Of a DNA stretch of 64,000 nucleotides, positions 26,967 through 35,532 are shown piece by piece; the stretch's first letter is position 1; every line of letters starts with the position of its first letter. The notes below the pieces were generated by a model. The model made no database searches. It was not told the DNA's origin and worked only from the letters and a program-made list of their open reading frames with translations. The translations under genes and the position numbers were made by a program. The stretch is taken from positions 1 through 64,000 of IMG/VR virus record IMGVR_UViG_3300047322_000607. The stretch is one strand, 5' to 3'. The stretch is from a virus.

Positions 26967-27449
26967 ATGGTCACCCATCAGGGACTTGTATTCTTCGGCA
27001 GCGGAACCGGCGCCGGGACCGGGGTAGTCGAGACCCTTCTCTTGAATACCTATGTCGACGCGGCAGCGGCCCATCACTTTCAGATCGGGAGAGGGAAGGC
27101 CGCGGCGCTCGAGGTGCACGGCGAATTCGGCCTTCATTCGAACGTGACGAACTACAAGATCAAGCTCCTGTCGAAGTACACCACCGACGCCGACTTCGGC
27201 GCGAAGCCGCTCTACACCACCGCGCACAACGACAAGGGCGCCGTCGCGGCAACGAGCCCGAACCAGGTTCAAGAGCACGAATACGACAACCCGAACCCGG
27301 GCGGCGGCGGCGCGGCGTCGACCTTCGACGACGTGATCCAGTTCGATTCCGGGATGCTCTCCGACGATCTCTATGTGAGCGTCGAAGCCAACGCCGGCGG
27401 CGCGCTGATCGCCGCCGACAAGGTCAAGATCGCACTGGTCTGGCGATAG
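26967..27449 (+). CDS. Small virion structural protein
   Basis: The 160-aa protein follows the terminator and a GAGAAGGAGCAC ribosome-binding site. It has a Gly-rich start, beta-rich sequence and no export signal, like small fibre or surface proteins of phages. It opens the fibre/accessory block. No promoter of the 19-bp type is seen in front of it, and how this block is transcribed is unclear. Confidence 0.65.
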   Translation: MVTHQGLVFFGSGTGAGTGVVETLLLNTYVDAAAAHHFQIGRGKAAALEVHGEFGLHSNVTNYKIKLLSKYTTDADFGAKPLYTTAHNDKGAVAATSPNQVQEHEYDNPNPGGGGAASTFDDVIQFDSGMLSDDLYVSVEANAGGALIAADKVKIALVWR

Positions 27450-27458
27450 GGGGATCTG

Positions 27459-28442
27459 ATGCGCTATTTCGTTCGAAGCCTCTCCGCGCTGGCGCTGGTG
27501 CTCATGTCGTGCACGAGCTCGCCGGCGCCCGACCTGGTCGACGCTGGTATTCCGCATATCGGGAAGCCGGTGCTCGGCTCCTTCGGGAATTTCCCCCCGA
27601 CTCCGAACCCATCGAGCGGGATCAAGCCGCTGATCGCGCTCCCCAATAGCTCGATCTGCGATTCGACCGGTCAATTTTGCTTCACGACCGTCGGAGGGAT
27701 CGCCGGCTTCACTACCAACGGCGGCGCATCGGCCAATCTCTACACCACCGGGACCGGGCAGACCTGGATCACCACCACCGATTTTTCGCCGAACCCATCG
27801 CGCGGAACCTCGCTCGGCGTGACGCAGCCATTCGGCCCGATCCATGGCGATGTTTTTATCAGCGACCGCGGCAATAGTACCGGCGTCTTCTCCGCCTACG
27901 ATGCCCAGGCGCTGAACATCAGCGGCATTGCGATCATTGGTGGGAGCGGCGGCAACGGGTATATCCGGTTTGGCGATGCGAGCGGAACGAATGACTCGTC
28001 GATCTTCCGCTCGGGTGTCGGCGGCCTCTCGGTCGGGACGGGCGACAACACCGGATCCGGGACCTTCACCGCGTCGCAATTCCTCGGCGCCACCGAGAAG
28101 TATCTATCGGTCTACGATGCGGCGCGAAACTCGACTTCGAACAAGATCCAATCTTGGATCGTCACCTACGCCTCGACATTGGCGGACGCGCAGTTCGTGA
28201 CCTCGGTTGTCGGGGTCGGCGGCGGTAACTATGTCGTCAAGCTCTGTAGCGACGGGACGACCTGCTCGGGTGCAAACCTGAAGGCGACCCTTACGGTCAG
28301 CTGCACCGCAGCGGCGGATACCTCTACATCGCTCACCGTGAATAACGGCGCGATCGCCGCGGCCTCGACTCTCACGCTCACCCCGAGCACGGCCTGCGGT
28401 ACGACGGCGGAGTCCGGGAACTTCGTCTTCCATCTGAAATAG
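27459..28442 (+). CDS. Fibre-like protein with lipoprotein signal peptide
   Basis: The 327-aa protein starts with MRYFVRSLSALALVLMSC, a lipoprotein signal with Cys18 in an LMSC lipobox. The mature part is rich in Gly, Ser, Thr and Asn with short beta repeats, and its last 100 residues (SNKIQSWIVTYASTLADAQ) look like a distal fibre domain. A lipidated, exported fibre-like protein is unexpected. It might be displayed on the infected cell rather than built into virions. Confidence 0.7.
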   Translation: MRYFVRSLSALALVLMSCTSSPAPDLVDAGIPHIGKPVLGSFGNFPPTPNPSSGIKPLIALPNSSICDSTGQFCFTTVGGIAGFTTNGGASANLYTTGTGQTWITTTDFSPNPSRGTSLGVTQPFGPIHGDVFISDRGNSTGVFSAYDAQALNISGIAIIGGSGGNGYIRFGDASGTNDSSIFRSGVGGLSVGTGDNTGSGTFTASQFLGATEKYLSVYDAARNSTSNKIQSWIVTYASTLADAQFVTSVVGVGGGNYVVKLCSDGTTCSGANLKATLTVSCTAAADTSTSLTVNNGAIAAASTLTLTPSTACGTTAESGNFVFHLK

Positions 28443-28455
28443 AGAGGGGAACCGC

Positions 28456-30186
28456 ATGCGCTTCGTTCACACCCTCGTCGCCGCGCTGGTGCTCACCGGC
28501 ACCTCGGCGAGCGCCGACATCCCGATCAATGGGACGATGTTCCCGCGGAACAACGGCTATCCGATCGTCCGGGGTCCGGTTCAGATTCTGGCGCTCGACT
28601 TCGTCAACTTCCCGGCGGCGAGCTCGCTCCCGGCCGGGACGCTGCTCGCGGCAAGCGATCAGAATTTCGCGCTCTACATGAGCAACGGATCGGCGTGGGT
28701 GGTGCAGGCGGCCGGGACGGGATCGGCCTTCGTGGTCTCCCTGTTTGGGGCAACGAGCTTCACCAGCACGGCGGAGCTCCGGCTTCAGACCAACATCGCC
28801 GGCGGGATCGCGTTTCTTCGGGTGCAGCCGAACGACGGCTTCAACGGGTCATGGACCTGCGACTTCGGCGAGGCGAGCAACGTCCCGGCGACTCCCCCGG
28901 TCCCGGACGCGCAAGTAGGGTGCGGGTGGAACAAGAGCAGCAATCCCGACTTCAATCCGGCGCGCGGATCCATGTCGTGGAATATGGAGACCCATTGCGC
29001 GCTTGGCACCGGGTGCGCGGACTTCACCAAACAAGCCGAGTGGTACGACGTTTTTGCACCACCGATCCCCGACTCCACTACTCCATGGCAGGCAAATCAC
29101 GCCTATGTCGGCGGCGACTTCGTCACCAACGACGGCGGGAAGATCTACGTCGCGAACAACGACGGGACGAGCGGCAACGCCGGCGGCCCGACCGGCGGAA
29201 CGACCCTCAACCTCCTAGACGGGTCGGTTCAATGGACCTACTACGCCGGCTTTCGAACGCGCACCTACAACGGGCGACTGCTCGACGGCTATCTGAGCTC
29301 CTCTTACGTCGCGAGCAACGTCGGGATCGGGAACGCGCACGACATCAACGGGCCCTTTGAATTTCAGGCGGTCAACGGGGTCGCCTTCATGATGGGATTC
29401 GATAACGAGAATTCGATCATCGTCCCGAACTTCACCGCCGATCGACAGCCGATCGGGTTTTGGGCCGACGCCAGCTTCATGCACGCGCCGGCGATGGAGC
29501 TCTCGAGCGAACGCGGCGGAGTTGACGGGAATCTAGGGCTAGGGCTCCGCGTCGGGATTCACAGTATCGGCGGCGACGGGACCTTGACCATCGGCACGCC
29601 GACCCTTCGCTTCAAAGACGTCAACGTCACCAAGATCGTGAGCATCGGCAACACCCCGAACGATCCCGGGGCGTGCTCGGCTCAAGGCCTCATGGTCAAC
29701 ACCCCGACCGACTCGGCCACCTATTCGGGTCAGGCGTGGTTTTGCAACAATGGCCCGGTGACCCCGGTCTCCGGCCTCGGCGGCCCGCGCTGGCAATCGC
29801 TTGGCGCCTGGGAAGGCTACGGCGAAGACCGTTTCAACGCGGTCGGGAACGGGACCTTCGACATGGGGCACCCGATCTGCTCGACCTACGCAACCGCCCC
29901 CGGCGGAAGCTTCATGGCGGCTGAAATTTTCGCCGAGGTCTCCGACATCCTCGACGGGGTCTATACCGCGATCAAGGTAGCGACGACCCTGGTAGGGTCG
30001 GCGCTTGGAACATCGACCCTGGTCTACCGGACGACCACCTACGACAGCGGGAACGGAACGAAATTCACGGTCGGTTTTCGCACCGGTGGCGCTGGCAATC
30101 TCTGCTTGATCCCCACGATCACCGTTTCGGATGGTCGCACCTACGGCGGGAAGTGGACGATCACCGCGGTAGCGCACACCGACTAA
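28456..30186 (+). CDS. Large fibre-like protein with Sec signal peptide
   Basis: The 576-aa product begins MRFVHTLVAALVLTGTSASA, a typical Sec signal with an ASA cleavage site after residue 20. The rest is beta-rich, Gly/Asn/Thr-rich, with WQANHAYVGGDFVTNDGGK (carbohydrate-binding-like) and regions like fibre shafts. There are several paired Cys, as in secreted proteins. It is translated just after a similarly exported neighbour. The role, whether adhesin, receptor decoy or virion fibre, is unknown. Confidence 0.7.
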   Translation: MRFVHTLVAALVLTGTSASADIPINGTMFPRNNGYPIVRGPVQILALDFVNFPAASSLPAGTLLAASDQNFALYMSNGSAWVVQAAGTGSAFVVSLFGATSFTSTAELRLQTNIAGGIAFLRVQPNDGFNGSWTCDFGEASNVPATPPVPDAQVGCGWNKSSNPDFNPARGSMSWNMETHCALGTGCADFTKQAEWYDVFAPPIPDSTTPWQANHAYVGGDFVTNDGGKIYVANNDGTSGNAGGPTGGTTLNLLDGSVQWTYYAGFRTRTYNGRLLDGYLSSSYVASNVGIGNAHDINGPFEFQAVNGVAFMMGFDNENSIIVPNFTADRQPIGFWADASFMHAPAMELSSERGGVDGNLGLGLRVGIHSIGGDGTLTIGTPTLRFKDVNVTKIVSIGNTPNDPGACSAQGLMVNTPTDSATYSGQAWFCNNGPVTPVSGLGGPRWQSLGAWEGYGEDRFNAVGNGTFDMGHPICSTYATAPGGSFMAAEIFAEVSDILDGVYTAIKVATTLVGSALGTSTLVYRTTTYDSGNGTKFTVGFRTGGAGNLCLIPTITVSDGRTYGGKWTITAVAHTD

Positions 30187-30209
30187 AAGGCCCGGAGGAA
30201 GGGGTTTAG

Positions 30210-30581
30210 ATGCCACCCGAGCTACTCGCCGCGATCCCTCATGGGGCGTGGTTTCTACTGGTGACCGTGCTGTATGTGCTCCTCGAGAAGGAGCGTAAGG
30301 CGCGGATCGCCGACATCGAGATTGAACGGAAGGCGCGACTCGAGTCCGAGGCGAACGCACGGGTAGAGCGCGACCAGCTGCGCGCCGAGCTCGCCGCCGA
30401 ACGCGCCGCACGCGCCGAGGAAATGGAAGGGCTGATCGACAAGCTGCTCGCCTACTCGCGCGAAGCGCTGGGGGCGACGAAGGAAAACACGCAAGCGACG
30501 AGAGGAGTCGAGGCCGCGGCTACGAGCCTCGGATCGAAGCTCGATCGGTTGATTGAGCTTCGCCACCAGCAAGGAGGGTAG
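30210..30581 (+). CDS. Membrane-anchored coiled-coil protein, possible spanin or lysis protein
   Basis: The 123-aa protein has one N-terminal transmembrane segment (residues 10-25, HGAWFLLVTVLYVLLEK) followed by a long charged coiled coil (27-115). This fits an inner-membrane spanin-like or holin-accessory protein. The endolysin is 6 kb away, so the assignment is only tentative. Confidence 0.6.
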   Translation: MPPELLAAIPHGAWFLLVTVLYVLLEKERKARIADIEIERKARLESEANARVERDQLRAELAAERAARAEEMEGLIDKLLAYSREALGATKENTQATRGVEAAATSLGSKLDRLIELRHQQGG

Positions 30582-30584
30582 TAG

Positions 30585-30800
30585 ATGGTCGCGAAGTCGA
30601 AGCTCGAAGAGCTCGACGCCAATCTCGAGGCGATTCGCCTCGAACATTCCAAATGCAACGAGTCGACGCGCGCGGCGGGTCAGACACTGCAGGAGCGAAA
30701 CGACAAGATCGATCGCCACCTTGAACGGCTCGAGGCCGGCGAACCCGAGCTCACCCCGCCACCCTTCGACCTCGAGGTGATCCGAAAAAACATCCGGTAA
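30585..30800 (+). CDS. Small coiled-coil protein
   Basis: The 71-aa charged helical protein starts 3 bases after the preceding coiled-coil membrane protein with an AAGGAGG site, so the two are probably co-translated and may interact. There is no transmembrane segment and I recognise no family. Confidence 0.6.
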   Translation: MVAKSKLEELDANLEAIRLEHSKCNESTRAAGQTLQERNDKIDRHLERLEAGEPELTPPPFDLEVIRKNIR

Positions 30801-30844
30801 CACCACAACGGCGGGAACCCCGCCAAAAACCCCAGGAGCTCACA

Positions 30845-31870
30845 ATGCGATCTTTCCTCGGTTTTGCCGTAGCGCTCGCCCTTTTTCTCCTCTTCGCCGG
30901 CGACGCGCTGGCGCAAACGCTCGATCCGAACGCCGTCTCCGGCCTGGTGACCGCGATCCAGGCGCACCGCTGGCCCGACGTGGTCGCGACCGGCCTGCTC
31001 TTCCTGGCCTGGATCGTCCGGGTCAAGGCGCCGATGCTGCACTTCTTCCAAACGAAGTGGGGCGCGGTCGTGCTCTCGTTGGTGCCGAGCCTCTTTCTCC
31101 TGGTGTCGCACACCATCATGTCGAGCGGCTTCGCCTGGGCGCCGCTGGTGACCTCGATCGGGGTCTTCCTGGTCGGTCTGCTGGTGACCAGCAACCCGAC
31201 GGCGATCAAAGCGGGAGTTCCCGCGCAGATGATCCGCAAGATCTCGGCGTCCGGTATGACCTCCGGCCCCGGCCTGGTGCTCTTCCTGGTGCTCGGCGGC
31301 TTGGCGCTCTCGAGCTGCACCCCGACCGCCACCTCGGCGTGGAAGAGCATCGGCAACGGGATCAAGGACAAGTGCATCGGGATCGCGCAGGCATCCCAGG
31401 CCTTCAATGACGTGATCGACCAGGTCGAGCAGCCGGGCGCCACCGCGGCGAGCGTCGCCGAGGCGGTCGCGCTGAAGGATGGAGTCGCCGCGGCGATCTG
31501 CGCGGCGGAGCAATTCGTCGCCAACGCCCCCGGCCTCTTCAGCGATGGTAAGAAGCTCTCGAGCTCGGATCAGCTGGCGCTCGACGTCGCGAAATACATC
31601 CTTTCCAAGCGGGAAGGGCTCGCGCGCAAGGTCTCCATGATGTCGGGACCCTCACCGTCGATCCCCTCGCCGTCGATCCAGGCGCGCACGACCATCTATC
31701 AGCGCGTACCGCCCCCGATGGTCCCGGCGCCGATCGCGGCGCGCACCATGGCGCGGATGAACGCGCGGCGCCTCGAGCAGCCGGTGAAGATCGGCCCGAA
31801 GGCGCCCCCGGTCGACGGGCAATTCGACCCGGAGCGCATCGGCACCGGCTACGGCCCGGTGAAGCCGTGA
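30845..31870 (+). CDS. Polytopic membrane protein with an embedded lipoprotein signal
   Basis: The 341-aa protein has a Sec-type N-terminus (residues 1-23, ending ALA), and hydrophobic segments at about 44-59, 73-90 and 99-115. Residues 129-158 then form a complete lipoprotein signal: MIRK, a hydrophobic core LVLFLVLGGLAL, and an LSSC lipobox with Cys158. The in-frame ATG at 31229 could start a separate 213-aa lipoprotein. The C-terminal third is Pro-rich and basic. A lysis-related function (holin plus outer-membrane partner) is possible but unproven. Confidence 0.65.
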   Translation: MRSFLGFAVALALFLLFAGDALAQTLDPNAVSGLVTAIQAHRWPDVVATGLLFLAWIVRVKAPMLHFFQTKWGAVVLSLVPSLFLLVSHTIMSSGFAWAPLVTSIGVFLVGLLVTSNPTAIKAGVPAQMIRKISASGMTSGPGLVLFLVLGGLALSSCTPTATSAWKSIGNGIKDKCIGIAQASQAFNDVIDQVEQPGATAASVAEAVALKDGVAAAICAAEQFVANAPGLFSDGKKLSSSDQLALDVAKYILSKREGLARKVSMMSGPSPSIPSPSIQARTTIYQRVPPPMVPAPIAARTMARMNARRLEQPVKIGPKAPPVDGQFDPERIGTGYGPVKP

Positions 31871-32580
31871 TCGTCGCCTATCAGCGAAGCGAAGCGGCCG
31901 GGATCACCGATCAGGACGTGGTCGACCTGGCGAAGGAGGCGCAAGAATTCGTGACCCGGCGGATCGCGCCGGCGTGGGGCGTCGACGCGCAAGTGATCGC
32001 GCTCCCGCTCGGCGCGCCGCTCGAGCCGCTGGTCTGCGCAATTTCGCTGCTCGACCATGAGACGATCCCCGGGGCGCTCGGCGATCACCGGATCACCGAC
32101 AACCCGGCGGCGCGACCCTTCGGGATCGTCGGCGTGAAGGACGCGGCGGGCGTCGCCGGCGGCTGGCGCCGGACCGCGATGCACGAGCTCGAGCTGCTCG
32201 TCGATCCGCGGTGCAACCGGTCGATCCAGATCGGGCGCTACCTCTTCGCGCTCGAGATCTGCGACGCGGTCGAGGACGATTCGGACGAAGGATCGAATTT
32301 CGTGCTCGAGTCCTACTTCATCCCCGGGAGCGCCGGCCCGTGGGATGCCGACGGTCACCTTCCCGGCCCGATCTCGGAGGACGGCGAGATCGTTCCCCTC
32401 ACCCCGGGCGGCTACATGTCCCGGCTCGACCTGCTCGACCTACGCACCGGTTGGATGCAGGTCAACGCGCGCGGTCAGCGGCTCACCCCGAAGGCCCATA
32501 CCCGCACCGGCCGGCGGCATGCGGATCACGCGCGGCGCCTCGAGCTCGCCGCTGGGCGCGGCGAAGACTGGGCGAAGTAG
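31867..32580 (+). CDS. Phage protein with HExxx motif and PGGY segment, unknown function
   Basis: Start GTG 31867 overlaps the previous stop (GTGA). The 237-aa protein contains AMHELELLVDP at residues 104-114, ICDAVEDD, and an LTPGGYMSRLDL segment. Similar proteins encoded near phage tail genes share these blocks. The HE pair lacks the second His of zincins, so a peptidase role is not supported. Confidence 0.65.
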   Translation: MIVAYQRSEAAGITDQDVVDLAKEAQEFVTRRIAPAWGVDAQVIALPLGAPLEPLVCAISLLDHETIPGALGDHRITDNPAARPFGIVGVKDAAGVAGGWRRTAMHELELLVDPRCNRSIQIGRYLFALEICDAVEDDSDEGSNFVLESYFIPGSAGPWDADGHLPGPISEDGEIVPLTPGGYMSRLDLLDLRTGWMQVNARGQRLTPKAHTRTGRRHADHARRLELAAGRGEDWAK

Positions 32581-32637
32581 CTCCCAGCTCTTCCGCAGCT
32601 TCATTGACGTAACCCGACCGACAAGCGAGGATTGACC

Positions 32638-33054
32638 ATGTCGAACGCGCTCTACGACCTCGGACGTCAGGCCTTCCTCGAGGGCTCGATCGCTTGGCTC
32701 ACCGACAACATCAAGGCGGTGCTCGTTCAGACCGGCGGCGGGCACTACGTGGTGAACCTCGCCAGCGATCAGTACCTCTCGGCGATCGCCGGCGGCGACC
32801 GGATCGCGACCTCGGCGAACCTCGCCAGCAAGACCAGCGCCGGGGGCGTCGCCGATGCTGCCGACGTGGTCTTCGCGGCGGTCGGCGCCGGCGTCGCCGA
32901 TGGCGCGATCGTGCTCTACAAGGACACCGGATCCCCGGCGACCTCGCCGTTGATCGCCTACATCGACACCGCGACCGGTCTCCCCGTCACCCCCGGCGGC
33001 GGCGACATTGACATCACCTGGGACAACGGTTCGAACAAGATCTTCAAGCTCTAG
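32638..33054 (+). CDS. Virion surface protein, unknown
   Basis: The ATG at 32638 follows AAGCGAGGATT; a TTG 6 bases upstream is an alternative. The 138-aa protein (MSNALYDLGRQAFLEGSIAW) belongs to a set of small beta-rich proteins common near phage fibre genes. It probably lies on the virion, but direct evidence is lacking. Confidence 0.7.
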   Translation: MSNALYDLGRQAFLEGSIAWLTDNIKAVLVQTGGGHYVVNLASDQYLSAIAGGDRIATSANLASKTSAGGVADAADVVFAAVGAGVADGAIVLYKDTGSPATSPLIAYIDTATGLPVTPGGGDIDITWDNGSNKIFKL

Positions 33055-33071
33055 GAAGGAGCTGAAAAATC

Positions 33072-33641
33072 ATGGCTACTCAATCGTGGGTCGACATCCT
33101 GGTCGGCGGCCCGATCAACGCGCCGGTGACCGATGGGCCGACCCTCACCGCGGCCGCGGCGGCGAGCTGTATCCCGACGCCGAACAAGATCACCCTTCCG
33201 AATAATTTTTGGTCGATCGGTAAGGTGATGCGGCTCTTCCTCATGGGCCGCATTTCGTGCGCGGTCACCACCCCCGGGACCGCCCGCTTCGACATCCGCA
33301 CCGGCGGCGTGACCGTCTTCGATACGCAGGCGCTGAACCTCAACATCGTCGCGAAGACGAACGTCCCCTTCTGGCTCGAGATCATGCTGACCTGTCGCAC
33401 GGTCGGCGCCGGCACCGCGACGACCCTCTTCGGTCTCGCCAAGTTCACCACCGAGGCGATCGTCGGCGCCCCGGCGAACGGCGCCGGCGGAAACGGCGTG
33501 CTCTGCGCGCCGGTCGGCGCCCCGGCGGTCGGGACCGGCTTCGACAACACCACCGCGAACACGCTCGACGTCTTCTTCACCCAAACGGTCGCGACCGGCT
33601 CGCTCACCGTTCACCAGTACGTGGTAGAGGCGATCGGTTAA
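33072..33641 (+). CDS. Small virion structural protein
   Basis: The 189-aa beta-rich protein has a TAGGAAGGAGCTG ribosome-binding site. Its pattern (FDIRTGGVTVFDTQALNLN, PFWLEIMLTCRTVG) resembles small surface proteins in Mu-like and siphoviral genomes. It overlaps the next ATG by one base. It is likely a fibre or decoration component. Confidence 0.7.
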   Translation: MATQSWVDILVGGPINAPVTDGPTLTAAAAASCIPTPNKITLPNNFWSIGKVMRLFLMGRISCAVTTPGTARFDIRTGGVTVFDTQALNLNIVAKTNVPFWLEIMLTCRTVGAGTATTLFGLAKFTTEAIVGAPANGAGGNGVLCAPVGAPAVGTGFDNTTANTLDVFFTQTVATGSLTVHQYVVEAIG

Positions 33642-33880
33642 TGGCCCCCCCGGAAGGGATGGCCATGTCGGCGCCGGCCCCGGCCCCGGGCGAGCCGACG
33701 ACCGAGAAGTTCAACGTCGCGTGCGGCGAATGCCCGAACCACGGGCCCCGCTGCACGGTGCTTGTCTTCTCCTCGACCGGCGGAACCATGTCGCAGGTCG
33801 CGCACCTGAACGAAGGCGCGGTCGATCGCGTTCACTCGATCCTCGGGCAACGCCGGATCGCTCTCGGCGTGAGGGGTTGA
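33641..33880 (+). CDS. Small Cys-containing protein
   Basis: The 79-aa protein starts at ATG 33641, sharing an A with the previous TAA. It has CGECPNHGPRC at residues 32-42, which could bind metal. It has no recognisable family and lies between two virion-type genes. Confidence 0.55.
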   Translation: MAPPEGMAMSAPAPAPGEPTTEKFNVACGECPNHGPRCTVLVFSSTGGTMSQVAHLNEGAVDRVHSILGQRRIALGVRG

Positions 33881-33881
33881 C

Positions 33882-34235
33882 GTGCCGTCGGCATTCGGCG
33901 GACCGAGCATCGGCGGCGGGATCGGAAGGATGGGCATCCACCCGAACCAGGCCCCGGGAAACAACCCGGGGCAGGTCTTCGTCGCCTCCCCCGGGATCGG
34001 GTCGTATCGCATCGCCGGCGTGACCCGCGATGCCAACGGGAACCCGCTCGCCGGCTGCAGCGTCGCGGTTTTCTACACCGGGACCGACAAGATCTATACG
34101 AAGGTGGTCAGCGACGCGGGCGGCAACTGGACGGCGCTCGTTCCCGACACGACCACCAGGTTCTACGCCGTGACCTACAAAGCAGGATCTCCCGATGTCT
34201 CCGGGACGACCGTAAACACGCTCACCGGAACGTAG
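33882..34235 (+). CDS. Structural protein with carboxypeptidase-regulatory-like (Ig) domain
   Basis: GTG 33882 starts a 117-aa protein. Residues 42-110 (YRIAGVTRDANGNPLAGCSVAVFYTG) match the beta-sandwich carboxypeptidase regulatory-like domain often found on phage surface proteins. The N-terminal 40 residues are Gly/Pro-rich. It probably decorates the virion. Confidence 0.7.
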   Translation: MPSAFGGPSIGGGIGRMGIHPNQAPGNNPGQVFVASPGIGSYRIAGVTRDANGNPLAGCSVAVFYTGTDKIYTKVVSDAGGNWTALVPDTTTRFYAVTYKAGSPDVSGTTVNTLTGT

Positions 34236-34248
34236 GAGGGTCCCCAGG

Positions 34249-35532
34249 GTGGCCGACATCTTCCTACGGCCCGGTGAACCCTCCCCCGCGGATGAGCGGC
34301 TTCTAAGCGACGTCGTTGTCGCGTCCTTCCCGCTGGCGCCGTTCCTGTACCACGCCGAACCACAACCCACCGACATCCGACTGAAGGATCCGCGGCGCGC
34401 GCTGGCGCAAGCCGCGCCGGCGACGATCATCGTCGCGCCGCTCGGCGTCGCTTCGGCGGAGGCTTTCGGGACCACCGCGGCGGCGCTGGTGGTGACCCCC
34501 TCGAGCATCCCGGGCGCCGAGGCCTTCGGCGCGCCGCGGGTCGCGCTAGTGGTCGCGCCGAGCGGGATCGGCTCCGCGGAGGCGCTCGGCGCGCCGCGGC
34601 TCGCGGCGATCATCACGCCGAGCTCCATCGCCTCGGCGGAGGCCTTCGGGACCGCCCGGGTCGCTGTGACCTCGGTTGTCGCACCTACCGGGATCCCCAC
34701 GGCCCAGGCCTTCGGCGTGGCGCGCCTGGCGCTGGTGGTGAGCGCGACCGGGATCGCCTCGAGCGCCGCCTTCGGCGTCCCCAGGGTCGCGGAAGTGGTC
34801 GCGGCGAGCGGGATCCCAAGCGCCGAGGCCTTCGGGACCGCGGCGATCGCCGAGCGGGTCACGGCGGCCGGGATCTCGAGCGCCGAGGCCTTCGGGACCG
34901 CTCGGATCGGGTCGGGCGTCGCGCCGACTGGGATCGCCAGCGCCGAGGCCTTCGGCGCGCCGCGGGTCGACCTCGAGCTCGGCGCCACCGGGATCCCGTC
35001 TTCCGAGGCCTTCGGGACCCTGGAGATCGCCGGCGGCGTGCTGGTCGTTCTCCCGGTCGGGATCCAGTCTGGCGAGGCCTTCGGCGCGCTGGTGGTGGTG
35101 GCGAAGATCCTCCTCGGATCGATGAAGGCGACCAGCTGGGCGACCTGGCAAGGTCGAGCGGCCGATGCGCGCCACGGCGCCGGGACGGCGAAGGCCTCGG
35201 ATCGACCGGCCTACATGATGATCGTCGGAGGGTCCATGTCCTACAACGAGGGCGATCAGATCCACGCTTCGAACGAGATCCGCTCGACCACCGCGCCATA
35301 CGACCGGATCGACCCGACGACCCTGTGCTTCAAGCTGCAGCGACCGGACGGGTCGAGCCGGGTCTACACCTACGGGACCGACGCCGAGATCGTGCGCGAT
35401 AGCAAGGGCGTCTACTACATGCTGATCGACACCACCGGCGCCCCCGGGCGCTACGTCGGGCGCTGGTGGTCGACCGGTGTCGGACAGAGCGCTACCCCGT
35501 GGGAAGCGTGGGTTGCGGCGGCGAACCTGTGA
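34249..35532 (+). CDS. Repeat protein with 11 tandem ~20-aa units, putative fibre shaft
   Basis: GTG 34249 starts a 427-aa protein. Between about residues 60 and 290 a 20-residue unit with the core GIxSAEAFG recurs 11 times (34430-35110). Such regular Gly/Ala/Ser-rich units suggest a beta-solenoid. The C-terminal 130 residues form a separate domain (MSYNEGDQIHASNEIRS, YYMLIDTTGAPGRYVGRW) seen as a phage surface module. It probably forms a virion appendage. Its stop overlaps the phosphatase start. Confidence 0.7.
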   Translation: MADIFLRPGEPSPADERLLSDVVVASFPLAPFLYHAEPQPTDIRLKDPRRALAQAAPATIIVAPLGVASAEAFGTTAAALVVTPSSIPGAEAFGAPRVALVVAPSGIGSAEALGAPRLAAIITPSSIASAEAFGTARVAVTSVVAPTGIPTAQAFGVARLALVVSATGIASSAAFGVPRVAEVVAASGIPSAEAFGTAAIAERVTAAGISSAEAFGTARIGSGVAPTGIASAEAFGAPRVDLELGATGIPSSEAFGTLEIAGGVLVVLPVGIQSGEAFGALVVVAKILLGSMKATSWATWQGRAADARHGAGTAKASDRPAYMMIVGGSMSYNEGDQIHASNEIRSTTAPYDRIDPTTLCFKLQRPDGSSRVYTYGTDAEIVRDSKGVYYMLIDTTGAPGRYVGRWWSTGVGQSATPWEAWVAAANL

